A DNA stretch of 64,000 nucleotides from assembly GCA_007570785.1 (NCBI GenBank), contig ML664161.1, positions 11,608,927 through 11,672,926 on the forward strand. Direction: 5' to 3'. Of this stretch, positions 1-10,661 are shown in pieces. Position 1 is the first letter of the stretch. The number at the start of each line of letters is the position of its first letter. Source of the stretch: Antilocapra americana. Taxonomy: Eukaryota; Chordata; Mammalia; Artiodactyla; Antilocapridae. The notes beneath the pieces were generated by a model. The model ran no database searches and was not told where the DNA came from. It was given only the letters and a program-made list of their open reading frames with translations. The translations under genes and the position numbers were made by a program.

Positions 1-198
1 TTTTTCAAATCCATTGACTGGAGAAGAAACCTCACCAAATTGGAGGAAATAAATCTCTGGACCAGAAGACTGTCTCCAACATTGTTAGTTATATGGACTT
101 GCAGTGACTGATCTCATTCAATCATTGAGCAGATACCTGCTTTCTTTGTTTTGGGCATTAAAAATAACTCCAGGGATGTCATATATGGCAAGGTCCTT

Positions 199-330
199 TG
201 GGTTCTTTTTATTTGTTTTTTGAACAAACCATGCAGCATGTGGTTTCCTAGCTCTCCCACCAAGGATCAAACCCCAGCCCCCCACAATGGAAGCACAGAG
301 TATCAACCACTGGACCACTGGGAAGTCCTA
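199..330 (-). repeat. tRNA-derived SINE, CHR type (cetacean/hippo/ruminant)
   Basis: Read on the minus strand it opens with a 'GGACTTCCCAGTGGTCCAGT' head and a degenerate Pol III B box (GTTTGATCC), and ends in an A-rich tail seen here as a T-rich stretch at about 205-223. A 10-bp near-identical duplication (CAAGGTCCTT / CAAGGTCTTT) flanks it at 189-198 and 331-340. It lacks the BovB-derived tail of Bov-tA, so it is a separate, generally older SINE class. Confidence 0.7.
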
Positions 331-387
331 CAAGGTCTTTTTTTAAAAAGAACTTAATATAGTTGGAGAATCTGTAGTATGAGGCAT

Positions 388-475
388 TCAAGCAACTAGT
401 AAATGGCAGAACTGGGATTTGAACTTATTGCAGAGGACTAAGGTATGTGCTACTTCCACTGAAATACAGCCATTA
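388..475 (-). repeat. MIR fragment
   Basis: The stretch 'CTAGTAAATGGCAGAACTGG' followed by GATTTGAAC matches the reverse complement of the MIR core and tRNA-like part. It is short and diverged; recognition rests on this one block. Confidence 0.5.
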
Positions 476-505
476 CAAAGAAGTTTGGACTTCACTAAAA
501 ACAAC

Positions 506-556
506 AGTAAAAGAATCTGCAGTAAAGAATCTGTAAACAATCAGTAAAGAATCTGC
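506..556 (+). repeat. Imperfect triplicate of AGTAAAGAATCTG
   Basis: The 13-14 base motif AGTAAAGAATCTG occurs at about 506-519, 520-532 and 543-555. The last copy is the A-box region of the Bov-tA that follows; the first two lie just upstream where the normal Bov-tA 5' start is missing. This looks like a local duplication at a 5'-truncated insertion, not an independent repeat family. Confidence 0.7.
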
Positions 557-728
557 CTGCCAATGCAGGAGATACAAGAGGTGCAGGTTCAGTTCCTAGG
601 TTGGGAAGATCACCTGGAGAAGATGCTGGCAACATGGTCCAGTATCCTTACCTGGAAAATTCCATGGACAGAGCCTGGCAGGCTATAGTCCAACAGGTCG
701 CAAAAAGTCAGAAATGACTGAGAGACTG
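543..728 (+). repeat. Bov-tA SINE, 5'-truncated
   Basis: Contains the Bov-tA landmarks in order: AAAGAATCTGCCTGCCAATG, GGTTCAGTTCCTAGG (B box), GGGAAGATCACCTGGAGAAG, CCATGGACAGAGCCTGGCAG and the tail GTCAGAAATGACTGAG. The first ~20 bases of the SINE are replaced by the motif triplicate. Its 3' tail runs into a CA microsatellite, a common fate of SINE tails. Confidence 0.9.
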
Positions 729-774
729 GACACACACACACAGACAAACACACACACACACACACACACACACA
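729..774 (+). repeat. (CA)n microsatellite at SINE tail
   Basis: Alternating CA interrupted once (CAGACAAA at about 741-748), with an uninterrupted run of about 25 bases after it. It is seeded by the 3' end of the preceding Bov-tA. Uninterrupted length predicts moderate polymorphism. Confidence 0.95.
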
Positions 775-937
775 AAACAGTAGCAACATTATGGTTCTAG
801 CACATAATGTATAGAAGTATAGAAGGTATATATTCAACATTTGCTGTTGTTTAATGTGGCAAGAAAATAGGGGGTGAATTTGAGAGGCGAGAGAGGGGGA
901 TAGAATGAATACTAGGAGGCTAGTTAAAAAACCATTG

Positions 938-1372
938 GTTTACAATGTTATGTTAGTTTCAAGTGTGAAGCAAAGTGATTCAGTTATACACATATACATA
1001 TATGTACATATATATTCTTATATATGTATACATATATATTCTTTTTCAGATTATTTTCCCATATATGTTTATCATGAAGTATTGAGTATAGTTCCCTGTG
1101 CTATACACAATTAGTTCCTTGTTGTTTATCTAGTTTATATGTAGTAGTGTGTGTATGTTACTCTCAAATTTCTAATTTATCCCTCCCCCTCAGCCTTTCT
1201 CCTTTGGTAGGTTAAGTTTGTTTTCTAAGTATGTGAGCATGTTTCCATTTTGTAAATAAGTTTATTTGTATCATTTTTTTAGATTCCACATTTAAGTGAT
1301 ATCATATATTTGTCTTTCTCTGTAAATCAGCTATGCTTCAATGAAAAAACATGACCATATTAAAAAATGAGA
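938..1372 (+). repeat. L1 LINE 3' UTR fragment
   Basis: Matches the artiodactyl L1 3' UTR pattern: AGCAAAGTGATTCAGTTATA, an alternating TATA/CATA tract (about 986-1042), AGTTCCCTGTGCTATACA, TTGTTGTTTATCTAG, the pyrimidine block TTATCCCTCCCCCTC, and 'TTTAGATTCCACAT' near the 3' end. A second, shorter copy of related sequence lies at about 49845-50060. No L1 coding sequence precedes it. Confidence 0.78.
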
Positions 1373-2713
1373 AATCATTGCTTACTCTGGCAAAACTAAT
1401 AGCAGTGAAAATGAGGGAAAAAGGAAAAGAATGGATTTCCAATGAAAAGGAGAAACTCTAGGTTTCAGCGATGGACAAATGTGGGCGTAAGCAGAGATGT
1501 GTGTGAGTGAAAGGATGGGGTTAAATAAGATTTCCTGTTTGTAGTTAGTCACCTGGGTGGATGATGCTGATTATCACTGAAGTAAAGGATATGTGCTGAG
1601 AAGCAGGCTAAAGAAAGAGAAAAAAAAAATTAAGTTCTTTTTTCTTTTTGAATAGTGTAGGGACAGATTGAAAAGGGTGCTGAGAGTTTCCTGAGATGTG
1701 ATGGGCCTGTTTCTGCCGTCCTGTACCTGCTGTCGTTTGCTACCACTGCCATTGCTACTGCTGCTGCTGCTGGTCCTACTGCTCTTGGACCATTTTTCTC
1801 AGCTATATGTTGAAACAGGTCTCTCCATGTACATTTTCTCCAAGTCTTGACAACAAATTTAAAAGATAAATGTTCATCTTTATTTTATACTGAGTAAACT
1901 AGTAATTAAGCACTGCTGAATGGCACAAAATTAATGAATGTCAGAGCAGGAGGCTCAGCCTGACTCCAATGCTGATGCTCCTCCCAGTGGCTTCCATCTA
2001 CTCTATTTCAAACTATTTGTGTTTGAAATACCTGTGGGATATCTGGGTTTGCTAATTTGTGAAATGTGGATAATAACAAGTGGATAAACACATGTGAAAG
2101 TGTGAACCGAAGCTATGCTAGCTAGTGTGAAATATTATTAATATTATTGAAAACCTCTTGATTTCTTGTGTCATTCAATATAATTAATTTATAGAAAAGA
2201 ATGTGATTCAGCTGTGGATTACTAAGTGGTTTGCAATACCAGGCAAAAATTTGGGCAGTGTTTAATGCATCCTCTGTTTAGTAACTCCAGTAGGGAGAGG
2301 ATTGATATGACAGACTTTTTAAAAGATGAAGCTGGAAAGAACTTAAGAGATTATTTAATAAAGGGGTTTATACAAAAAAACAAACAAAACAAAACAGAGA
2401 TCTGAGCTGAAGTTGCAACTGATGGCCATTAAGTTGTATCCAGAGTGACATGGTTTTCTCTCACCTAGTGTCAGCATTTGTGTCCCAACCACGAGCTCCA
2501 CAGCTAGCTGCAGTCCCCACCACTCCCTAGTGTTTAATCCCAGACAATTTTCACTCATTCACCTGCCTCCCCATAATGCTTGTGTTTGTGACACCTTATT
2601 TAGAGATGTGTTTTATACTATAAATTAATTCTACAGGGAAAAATAGAATGCGTGGTTCAAGATTCATTGTCTTTTGAAGTGCTAAAATTACCATTGAATT
2701 TTTCCTTTAAGGA
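1373..2713. other. No gene or clear repeat; includes a short (CTG)n
   Basis: AT-rich unique-looking DNA. The only simple-sequence feature is a short CTG run at about 1757-1772. Open frames here are short and have no recognisable domain. Confidence 0.6.
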
Positions 2714-3102
2714 AGAATCCATTAATCTGCTAGAATTGCCATAACAAAATAATACAGACTGGGTGATGTGAACAACATGAATTTGTTATCTTACAATTTG
2801 GAGACTGGAAGTCTTAAGATCAAGGGTTTGGCAAGTTTGGTTTCTTCTAGGTCTCTAGCTGCAGGTGGTCTTGATAGTGAGTCCTCTTTGGCTTTTCTCT
2901 ATTTGTGCATCACTGGTGTCTCTATCTCTTCTTAGAAAGACTCCAGTCATATTGGATTAGGTCCCACTCATAGGAACTCATTTGAGCCTCATTCCCTCTT
3001 TAAAAGCCCTATTTCCAAATACAGTTATACTCAAAGATACTGAAAGTTAGGACTTGAGCAACTGAATCTGGAGGAGAGCACAATACCATCCATAGCAAAT
3101 AG
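2714..3102 (-). repeat. MaLR (MLT1-like) LTR fragment
   Basis: Carries the antisense MaLR LTR landmarks GCCATAACAAAATAATACAG, GACTGGGTGATGTGAACAAC, GGAGACTGGAAGTC, ATTGGATTAGGTCCCACTC, ATTTCCAAATACAG and GTTAGGACTTGAG. No internal retroviral sequence flanks it, so it is a solo LTR or fragment. Similar copies lie at 28797-29190, 34949-35610 and, in the other orientation, 54583-55045. Confidence 0.72.
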
Positions 3103-3796
3103 TTTCTGTTAAATAAATAAAGGAATGTTGTATTAAAATGGTTGAGACTGTATCTTCCTTAGCCAATTTGCACTGTTGTATAATCTTCATTATTGCACCA
3201 TTTTATATTACTATAATTTACATACTTGTACTATCTTCATTACAAGGTTGTACATATCTTGAGGGCGCAAATTATAGCTCTATGTCCATTACAGAATACA
3301 TCTTGAAGAAGTAATTATATAATTAAAAAATAAAAGGAACACTTTCAATCTCAATTTAACATTCCCTGGTCAGTTTTACTTCTACTTCAGCATGAAAGAA
3401 AAGTCAATTAAACAACTATTTTAGAAGGAAGGATTAAGATTATTTGAAAATCCTTAAATAAAACTAACTATATGGTTTAGTCAGTCTTATTAAAATTAAA
3501 GACAATATCTGATTTCAGTGAGTTACATGTGTTTACATCAAGCTTATTTTTAGATTAAATGAATGCTATATTAGTTCTAATTGATATTTATTATTAAAAT
3601 ATCTGTAAATTTCAAAAGTTTACTTCAAGTAATTATGTTTGTAGGAAAAACTGTTAACATACACCTTTTTGCCTAAAGAACTTATTTCAGGTTTGATTTT
3701 GCATTTACAAAATCTAAATAGGACTGAGATAACCTTTATGAAATTAGACCACTCAGTTGATTTCTCTGCAGTGACACAAGAAAAAATATATTAAAA
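3103..3796. other. No feature recognised
   Basis: AT-rich DNA without a recognisable repeat or frame. A weak L2-tail-like phrase (CTTGAGGGCGCAAATTATAG, near 3258) is too short to call. Confidence 0.5.
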
Positions 3797-3804
3797 ATAT
3801 GTAT

Positions 3805-3998
3805 GTATTCAAGTGAGTGAAAGTCGCTCAGTCGTGTCTGACTCTTTGTGACCCCATAGACTGTACAGTCCATGGAATTCTCCAGGCCAGAATACTGGAG
3901 TGGATAGCCTTTCCCTTCTCCAGGGGATCTTCCCAACCCAGGGATTGAATCCAGGTCTCCCACATTGCAGGTAGATTATTTGCCCACTGAGTCACAAG
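3805..3998 (-). repeat. Bov-tA SINE
   Basis: Antisense Bov-tA: tail side GTCGCTCAGTCGTGTCTGAC, GGAATTCTCCAGGCCAGAAT, then GGGGATCTTCCCAACCCAGG and the head TTGCCCACTGAGTCAC. Flanked by an 8-bp duplication ATATGTAT at 3797-3804 and 3999-4006. Just outside, a 12-base unit is tandemly doubled (4001-4024). Confidence 0.92.
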
Positions 3999-4042
3999 AT
4001 ATGTATTAAGGCATGTATTAAGGTGCATTTAATTTGCCAGTG

Positions 4043-4173
4043 TTGGAGAAGGAAATGGCAACCCACTCCAGTGTTCTTGCCTGGAGAATCCCAGGGATGG
4101 GGGAGCCTGGTGAGCCGCTGCCTCTGGGGTTGCACAGAGTCAGACATGACCGAAGCGACTTAGCAGCAGCAGC
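4043..4173 (+). repeat. Bov-A monomer SINE with (AGC)n tail
   Basis: Begins TTGGAGAAGGAAATGGCAAC, has no tRNA-like head, and ends ACTTAGCAGCAGCAGC. Target-site duplication of 12 bases with one mismatch: AATTTGCCAGTG at 4031-4042 and AATTTGCTAGTG at 4174-4185. This shows a discrete retroposition of the tail-only unit, only ~45 bp from the neighbouring Bov-tA. Confidence 0.9.
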
Positions 4174-4564
4174 AATTTGCTAGTGATGTAACTTTTTCAC
4201 AGTTTTTGTCTAAATGAATCACAGAAAAGGTAGCAAAAATGTGGAAACCTAGCTTTTTTTTTTAACTGTATATTTGCTGAATTATTGCCTTAAGAGTATG
4301 TCAATGACTGTTGAATGTCAACAATTCAATGACTGTTGAATGTCAAACCAAGGGATGTCAACCTATGCCCTTATAAAATAACTTCACTAAAATAACTGAA
4401 AATATTTACCTTTTACTATCCAGTGAAATTTACAGCATTTGAAGGGTAAATGTTTTCTTGAGTCATCTTAGCCTTGACCCTAAGTTGTTTTTTTGTTTGT
4501 TCATTTGTAAATTGAGTCACCTATTCAACAAACCTTTATCAAGGGCTTCCTAGGGACAAGCAAC

Positions 4565-4715
4565 AGCTTTGCTAGTTGTGTGAGCTGGGTAAATCACTGA
4601 CCCTCAATCTGTTGGTTTTGTTACCTGTTAAACAGAGTTGTTAATGCTTCCTATAGTTACGGACCATATTAAATGTTACTGTTGTGACAGCTCTCAAAAC
4701 GTGGCTGGGCACATA
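4565..4715 (+). repeat. MIR
   Basis: The run CTAGTTGTGTGAGCTGGGTA, AATCACTGACCCTCAATCTG, ACCTGTTAAACAGAG matches the MIR core in sense orientation. Diverged as expected for an element predating placental radiation. Confidence 0.65.
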
Positions 4716-4983
4716 CATAGGTCACCCCAATTGTTATTTTTCCTTCCTTCCAATCTCACTCCCAGAATCTATTGTTTTACCTGTAATTTTCTAGAATTTA
4801 TATTATTGCAATAGAATTTTAGAACTTTAAAGCTGGAGAATATTTTAGCAATAGTCTTGTTCCTCTTTTTAGGGAACTTAACAATGGAGCGGACGTATTC
4901 AGGAGATACAGTTGTTCAACTGGAGAACATTTATTTAATTTTATCTATGTAGTTTTCTTAATCGTTATAGCAATTGTTAGAGT

Positions 4984-5029
4984 GGAAGGAGAGAAAGAGA
5001 AGAAAAGAGAGAGGGAAGAAAGAGAGAGG
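4984..5029 (+). repeat. 46-nt uninterrupted homopurine tract
   Basis: Only A and G from 4984 to 5029, with GAGAGA mirror-like blocks. Such tracts can form intramolecular triplexes (H-DNA) under supercoiling and are often length-variable. No gene is adjacent. Confidence 0.9.
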
Positions 5030-5609
5030 TCAAAAGTTTAAAGTATATTGGCTTCTCCTATGACTTTGGTGGTGTGGCCACATATATAAGTATTCAGGCT
5101 TCAGAATATTTTTTCCCTTTCTCTTAGTTAAAAAACAAAAATAAAATTTTTTAAATTTTTAAGACAGACTATTTTTGAAATTTTTATAATTTGAAAAATT
5201 ATGAAAATGTGCTTTATAGTCACTTTGATTTTAATGAATTAATTGCCCTTTAAAAGAAAAGCATTTGCCAGTTTCTTTCAAATCTGGTACACTAGCATCA
5301 TGTTGCCATCTGCCTTTACTTAATACAGGAATCCTACCATAGTACAGAGCTGGGGAAACAGACCAAGTACAAGCACACTAGATTTTGTTCCACTGCCTTC
5401 CCTGGGTGCCTTAAAAATTCTTTGAAGCTGACGTGATATCTTTCTGCTTGTTATCTCCTCATAGTTAAGGTTAATAATAATTATTAATGACAGTAATAAT
5501 GTTGTTAGGATAACTAATAATTGCTTTAAAGCAATCACTGGAACGAGTCCTAAAAGGCATCCATATGGACTACACTATTTCAATCAGATTGCAAATAAGA
5601 CAGCATTAT

Positions 5610-6395
5610 TGTGGTAGGCAGAATTCTAAGATAGTCCCCAAGATTTCCAGCTCCTGATGTAAGTACCTTGGATAATTCTCTTTCCTTGAGTGTGGGCAGA
5701 GTCTCTGACTACAATGAGATAGTTGCTCCTTTGATTAAGTTACCTTATGTAACAAGTGGTGATGGGATAGTCACCACTGTGCTATTTGGAGGAGGAACTG
5801 GAATCAAAGAGAGGCTTTCTTGCTGTACTGGTGGAAAGCAAGCATTCCTTTTGTGAGCTGCATATGGAGGACACATGGTAAGGAAAGTAGGCAACTTCTT
5901 TTAATTGCTGAGATAAATCCCTGGCTGACAACCAACAAGAAATCTGGGACCTCAGTCCTACCACCACAAGAACTAAACTCTGCCAATAGGCTGAATGAAT
6001 TTTAAACATTTTTAAACCGCCTAGCTCCAAATGAGAACTAGAGTATGTCTAGGGGCTTACCTGGTAGCTCAGATGGTAAAGAGTCTGCCTGCAATGTGGG
6101 AGACCCAGGTTCAATACCTGGGTTGGGAAGATCCCCTGGTGAAGGAAATGGCAACCCACTCCAGTGCTCTTGCCTGGAAAACACCATGGATGGAGGAGCC
6201 TGGCAGGCTACAGTCCATGGTGTCGCAAGAGTCAGACACGACTGAGTGACTAACACACACACAGAGTATGTCTAACATCTTGACTGCCAATTTGTGTCAC
6301 CCTGAGGGGGTGGATCAAGCTAACAAAACTCAGACTTTTGATCCAAGAAAACAGATAATAAATGTCTGTTGTTTTAGGCTGTTAATTTAGTGAAA
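5610..6395 (+). repeat. MaLR (MLT1-type) solo LTR, split by a Bov-tA
   Basis: Starts TGTGGTAGGCAGAATTCTAA and contains CTTGAGTGTGGGCAGAGTCT, CTGGCTGACAACCAACAAG, GGGACCTCAGTCCTACCACC and, after the SINE, ATAATAAATGTCTGTTGTTT, the R/U5-like end of this LTR class. The Bov-tA at 6052-6262 interrupts it, proving the LTR is older. The small open frames inside are chance frames. Confidence 0.82.
6052..6262 (+). repeat. Bov-tA SINE, full length, inside an LTR
   Basis: Near-consensus: GGGGCTTACCTGGTAGCTCA head, GTTCAATACCTGGGTTGGG, GAAGGAAATGGCAACCCACT, GGAGCCTGGCAGGCTACAGT, ending GACTGAGTGACTAACACACA. A perfect 12-bp duplication AGAGTATGTCTA sits at 6040-6051 and 6263-6274. One of the best-preserved Bov-tA copies in the window. 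Confidence 0.97.
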
Positions 6396-7285
6396 ATATA
6401 TAATTTTAAACATATAATTGTGTAGTAAAGATATGATAAAGGTAATCCTCTACTTTTATATTTAATTGCATTCATGGATTTTTGTAGTTTGGATAATTGT
6501 AATCATGTATTCATGGATTTTTTTTTCAATTAGTGTTTTTTTAAAGTATGAAAAAAGAGCTTTTCTTCACTTTTTGAAGAGTTTGAAAGGAGTCTTGCAA
6601 AATGATTAATTAGTTGTAATTAGTCACAATTTCATAACTGCTCTCAAAGTCCTCTCTCTGACTTAGAGAAATCATTAAGCATTGTGTCCTCATCAAAAGA
6701 AATATCAGTGGAATAGTCTTTAATCATTTTTTAAAAAACTTTTAAAATTGAAGTACAGTTAATTCAGTGGCATAATTTTAATGAAGTGTAACAAATCATG
6801 GGTAGTGGCCCACAGAAATTCATTGTGTGGCACTGAAATGCTTTTATTTCTTTCCCAGTCCTGGTGAAGATGTAAAAACAAGGAAATATTAGTAAGCCAG
6901 GTTTTAAGTTTCTCACTTCAGTTGAACTTCAGGATGTGGCAGGGGTTCTTGGAGGGTCCATCAGACATTGCTTTCATTTGTTTGGGGGATTTATTCCCAT
7001 TCCCCATTGTGAAAAATTACCAAAACTTTGAGGTAGCCATAGAGAAAATGTCTGCATTGATAATTCAGGTCAAGTAAGCATGCAGGAGACTATAGCTGAT
7101 TTGGTAACCAGCGCAGTCCAAATAGGATGTAAACAAACTGAAGCTTTAATCAGCCCAAGGGCAAATGTCTGAATAGACAGACAGTTTTATCACTCTTCCA
7201 GGATTTTTATGCTTTTAGAAAATTATGACCAAAACGACAAACATAGAGACTGTGAGTTCTAAGTTGCCAGAGACCATACCTGTTT
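6396..7285. other. No gene; trace L1-like motif only
   Basis: AT-rich unique sequence. A short stretch near 6738-6770 (AAAATTGAAGTACAGTTAAT) resembles the start of the L1 3' UTR seen elsewhere in the window but is too short to call an element. Confidence 0.5.
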
Positions 7286-7294
7286 TTTTTTTTT

Positions 7295-7370
7295 TTTCAT
7301 TTGTGTATTCCAAGGGCTCAGGACAGTTCCAGAATATGTAGGTGGTCAAAAAATATTTGTTAAACTAAAG
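7295..7370 (+). repeat. L2/MIR-type 3' tail
   Basis: TGTATTCCAAGGGCTCAGGA followed by AAAAAATATTTGTTAAAC resembles the L2 3' end pattern (…CAATAAATATTTGTTGAATG). Old and short. Confidence 0.42.
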
Positions 7371-7952
7371 AACTGAATTACAGTACTGGCTCATAGCTGA
7401 TAGAACTCAATGTGAAGGTGCTGGCCTAGGTTGCATTGTGACTATACTTCTGTATTGTGGCTTAATTTTATCTAAGAAGTATGCTTACATCTGCCCTGCT
7501 TAAAGGATTCTGGTATATTCAAAGAAGGATGGAGATTATGTAAATAAAAGATATTATCCTTTTCCCTAAAAAGTCAGACTTCCATATTGTTCCCAGTTAT
7601 TCCTTTCTATTTCTCCAGGCTATCACACTCCCAGCTGGAAATTTATTTTTCACTGAACCCTGTCCATTGCTTTGTTTGTACTGTATTGTGAAACATGTGG
7701 TATCAGGTTGAGCCGTAACTAAGACATGCTTTGCCTATAGCATTTTTAGGCTCCTAAGTATTTTATATGTTGTAGGGTGTGTCTGCTTTTCCTACCTAAA
7801 ACATCAATCATCAAAAAAAAAATCTGCTACTTTAAAAATACTAAATGAAAAAGAAATTTGTACTAAAAGAGTAAGTTATAAATGTCTTTATTTTGAGAGT
7901 GTTGATTTCTCTCTGGCATTTAGTTAATCCTGTCATTTGCCTACCTAAACAA

Positions 7953-8150
7953 AAGTGAAAGTCACTCAGTTTTGTTTAACTCTTTGCAACCCCATGGACT
8001 ATACAGTCCATAGAATTTTCCAGGCCAGAACACTGGAGTGGGTAGCCTTTCCATTCTCCAGGGGATCTTCCCAACCCAGGAATCGAACCCAGGTCTCCTG
8101 AATTGCAGGTGGATTCTTTACCGGTTGATCCACAAGGGAAGCTCTAATAA
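7953..8150 (-). repeat. Bov-tA SINE
   Basis: Antisense Bov-tA with TAACTCTTTGCAACCCCATG, AGGCCAGAACACTGGAGTGG, GGGGATCTTCCCAACCCAGG and head GGTTGATCCACAAGGGAAGC. A perfect 10-bp duplication ACCTAAACAA flanks it at 7943-7952 and 8151-8160. Confidence 0.95.
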
Positions 8151-8160
8151 ACCTAAACAA

Positions 8161-9390
8161 GCAACTAGACAAATACTAACTAGAACAAAATGAAGTGTAT
8201 TAACACACTCAATGATACTTTTCCTGATGGCTGTTTGAAGAATCTTGAGAAGATGCTGCTATAATTCAAACTATGCTTATTTGGCATGGCTAGCTAGACA
8301 TGGATAAATGATTCTTCCAGAAACACATGTAATATGAATCTATAGAGAGAGAGATAACTAACAGATTCAGTTTCTTTTAAAGCTAATTGGAATTTTAAAA
8401 TTCTTTAACTATATTCATTGATAATTCTTAGTTGCATTAACATCTAGGGAGAAAACAACCTATATGTGACTATATCTTCTACTTAAAATACATGTTAAGG
8501 TATAAAGCCCACTCACATAGTGATTTCCTCATAGCAGTTTTTGCCTGTGAGATTTCATACTCCCTTTTCCCTCTCTCTCTCCTTTGCTCCCCACCCCTCT
8601 CTAACCATTTAATCCATACTTTTCTCTGTTTTCCAAAGTATTGCTTTGCCTTGTGGCAAACAGCTATGATTTAAGATGTCAACTTCTCCATTAACATCAA
8701 CAGCCTCAATAACAGCTCTGAATCATGTTTAAATAAATGTGTCATGATGATGATTGCATTATTATTGGGTGTGAATGAATAAGAGTCTTAGGGAGAGTGA
8801 TAAAGATTTTAAGAGCTTCTGAGTATAAATATGACACTTTCATCCTTTTCCCTTTTTATTTTAAAGTCGAAAATATTAAGCTGTTCTGAAGGATGAGGAA
8901 GGCACAAGGGACTCTCTCTTTGTCCTCTTCTGTTTTTTCTTTCTTTTCCTTCCTGCTCCTCTTACTACTCCCTTGGATTCTTCTCTTTAATAGTATAGAT
9001 TGGGGGAATATTACTATTAATATATATGATTCAGGTGAACAAAATATTTTCTTTCCTACACCTACTCTCATGACTTCTCTTTCTGTAACATTGGAGTAGT
9101 GTGGGTAGGCTGAAAGTTTGGTAAACAAGGAATGAAAAGGGAAGAGAATGAGAAACATGGGACATTTGTAGGAAGGGAAAGGGGAAAGTCTTCACTGAGG
9201 CAGTGGAGTCAAGCTCCAAAGTGTATACACTAACGAATGAAAGGCAAAGCCTCTAGTTTTGATGCTAGGTCATAGTGAATTTAACAATTAGTTTTAAAAA
9301 TTCTAAAACCTTAATATATTTATAGACATATCATTTTTCTTAGGCATATGTGCAGGAACAAAAAGAAAAAAAAAAAACTTCCTCCTGTGT
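8161..9390. other. No gene; pyrimidine-rich patches
   Basis: No repeat recognised. Pyrimidine-rich segments occur at about 8568-8601 and 8908-8975. The open frames, up to 100 codons, follow these biased tracts and show no domain. Confidence 0.5.
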
Positions 9391-9502
9391 GTCTCTTTCA
9401 CTCTGAACATTGCCATGCTCATAGCACTTCTGACACCAGAGGTGTGGGGATTTTCCCCCAAGACGAGAAGTTCTTTATGGCACCAGCTGCGTGTCCTACA
9501 AT

Positions 9503-9693
9503 ATTAGTGACCAACCTTTCTGGCATCAGAGACCAGTTCTGTGGAAGACAATTTTTTCCACTGACTTGAGAGAGATGAGAGATGGTTCAGGCAGTAATGT
9601 GAACAATAGGAATGATGAGGAATGGCGAATGAAGCTTCCATTACTTGCCGGCTGCTCATCTCTTGCTCTGAAGCCCAGGGATTGAAGACCCTT
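9503..9693 (+). mobile_element. Non-autonomous hAT-type DNA transposon (MITE)
   Basis: Contains ACCAACCTTTCTGGCATCAG and GTGGAAGACAATTTTTTCCA, and ends ATTGAAGACCCTTG, resembling a widespread mammalian hAT-derived repeat with CAGnGGTCCCCAACC ends. The direct repeat GTCCTACAAT occurs at 9493-9502 and 9694-9703, consistent with an 8-bp hAT target duplication plus chance extension. About 190 bp with no transposase. A second copy lies near 46.2-46.75 kb. Confidence 0.75.
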
Positions 9694-9931
9694 GTCCTAC
9701 AATGTAATTCAGTTTTGGCACTATTTATCCCCTCGGGGTAAGGGCTCAATCCTATGAGACTGTCCCCCTACTCCATGACTTCAGATGCCAATCCTAAGTC
9801 CAAATCATCACCTATGTTTCTAGTCAATGACTATCAACTGGAGGTTCCCATGAACTCCTCTCGGGTTTGATTAATTTGTTAGAGCAGCTCATAGAACTCA
9901 GAAAACAATTTACTTACAATTAACCAGTTTA

Positions 9932-10136
9932 CCATGGGGATTCCCTGGTGACTAAGAGAGTACAGAATCTGCCTGCAATGCAGGAGACTCAGCTTCGATC
10001 CCTGGGTCAGGAAGATCCTCGGAAGAAGGAAATGGCAACCCACTCCAGTATTTTTGTGTGGAGAATTTCATGGACAGAGGAGCCTGGGGTCGCAAAGAGT
10101 TGGACACGACTGAGTGACTAACAGTTTCACTTTCAC
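9932..10136 (+). repeat. Bov-tA SINE
   Basis: Sense Bov-tA: GGGGATTCCCTGGTGACTAA, GCTTCGATCCCTGGGTCAGG, ending ACGACTGAGTGACTAACAGT. Flanked by TAACCAGTTTA (9921-9931) and TTACCAGTTTA (10137-10147). A short deletion removes the usual GCAGGCTACAGTCCATG segment before GGGGTCGCAAAGAG. Confidence 0.93.
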
Positions 10137-10661
10137 TTACCAGTTTATTATAAAAGGATATGGCAAAGGACTCAGCTGAACACCTATATGGAATAGACAT
10201 GGGCACATTATGAGGGAAAGGGGCTGGAACTCCCCTGCCCTCTATGGGGCACCAATTTCCCAGGACCTCTACTTGTTCACCAGCCCGAGAGCTCTCCAAA
10301 CCCCATACTCTGGGATTCTTATGGTGATTTCATCACATGGACATGTTCAATTACTAACTCCATTTCCAGTCCCCCCTCTTTTCCTGGAGAATGGGAGAGA
10401 GCTGAAAATTCTAAGCTTCTACTTAGAGCTTGGTCTTTTTGATAATCAACTCCTATCCAGGAGCTATTCAGGAGCCCACCAAAACTTCCTCATGTAACAA
10501 AAATGACTGCTATTAACCAGGAAGTTCTGAGAAAATTAGGAACTCTGTCAGGAACCAGGACCAAAGACCAAATAGTAGAGCAAAATATGCTATTAATGCT
10601 CTTTAGGAGCAATTAGGAAATTAAAGAGAATTTTAAGAATTCTGTGACAGAAACTGAGAAC

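Larger units (their letters stand above)
9395..10600 (-). repeat. Old ERVL-type LTR-like block with two nested elements
   Basis: Discontinuous blocks resemble a known mammalian ERVL-class LTR (MLT2/LTR33-like, tentative) in antisense: CTTCTGACACCAGAGGTGTG, GTTAGAGCAGCTCATAGAAC, CAGTTTATTATAAAAGGATA, CTTGTTCACCAGCCCGAGAG and TCAGGAACCAGGACCAAAGA. The hAT miniature element (9503-9693) and Bov-tA (9932-10136) interrupt it. No retroviral genes are visible. Confidence 0.5.

Noticed and set aside
1757..1772. CTG run as a triplet-repeat coding tract
   Set aside because: Short, not in a supported exon; probably a simple repeat in non-coding DNA.
6052..6262. tRNA-Glu-like heads of Bov-tA as tRNA genes
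   Set aside because: They are SINE promoters with a degenerate tRNA fold and a fused BovB-derived tail, repeated throughout the window.
8856..9158. 100-codon minus-strand frame near 9.0 kb
   Set aside because: Composition follows pyrimidine/purine-rich tracts; Lys/Glu run is low complexity, no conserved motif.
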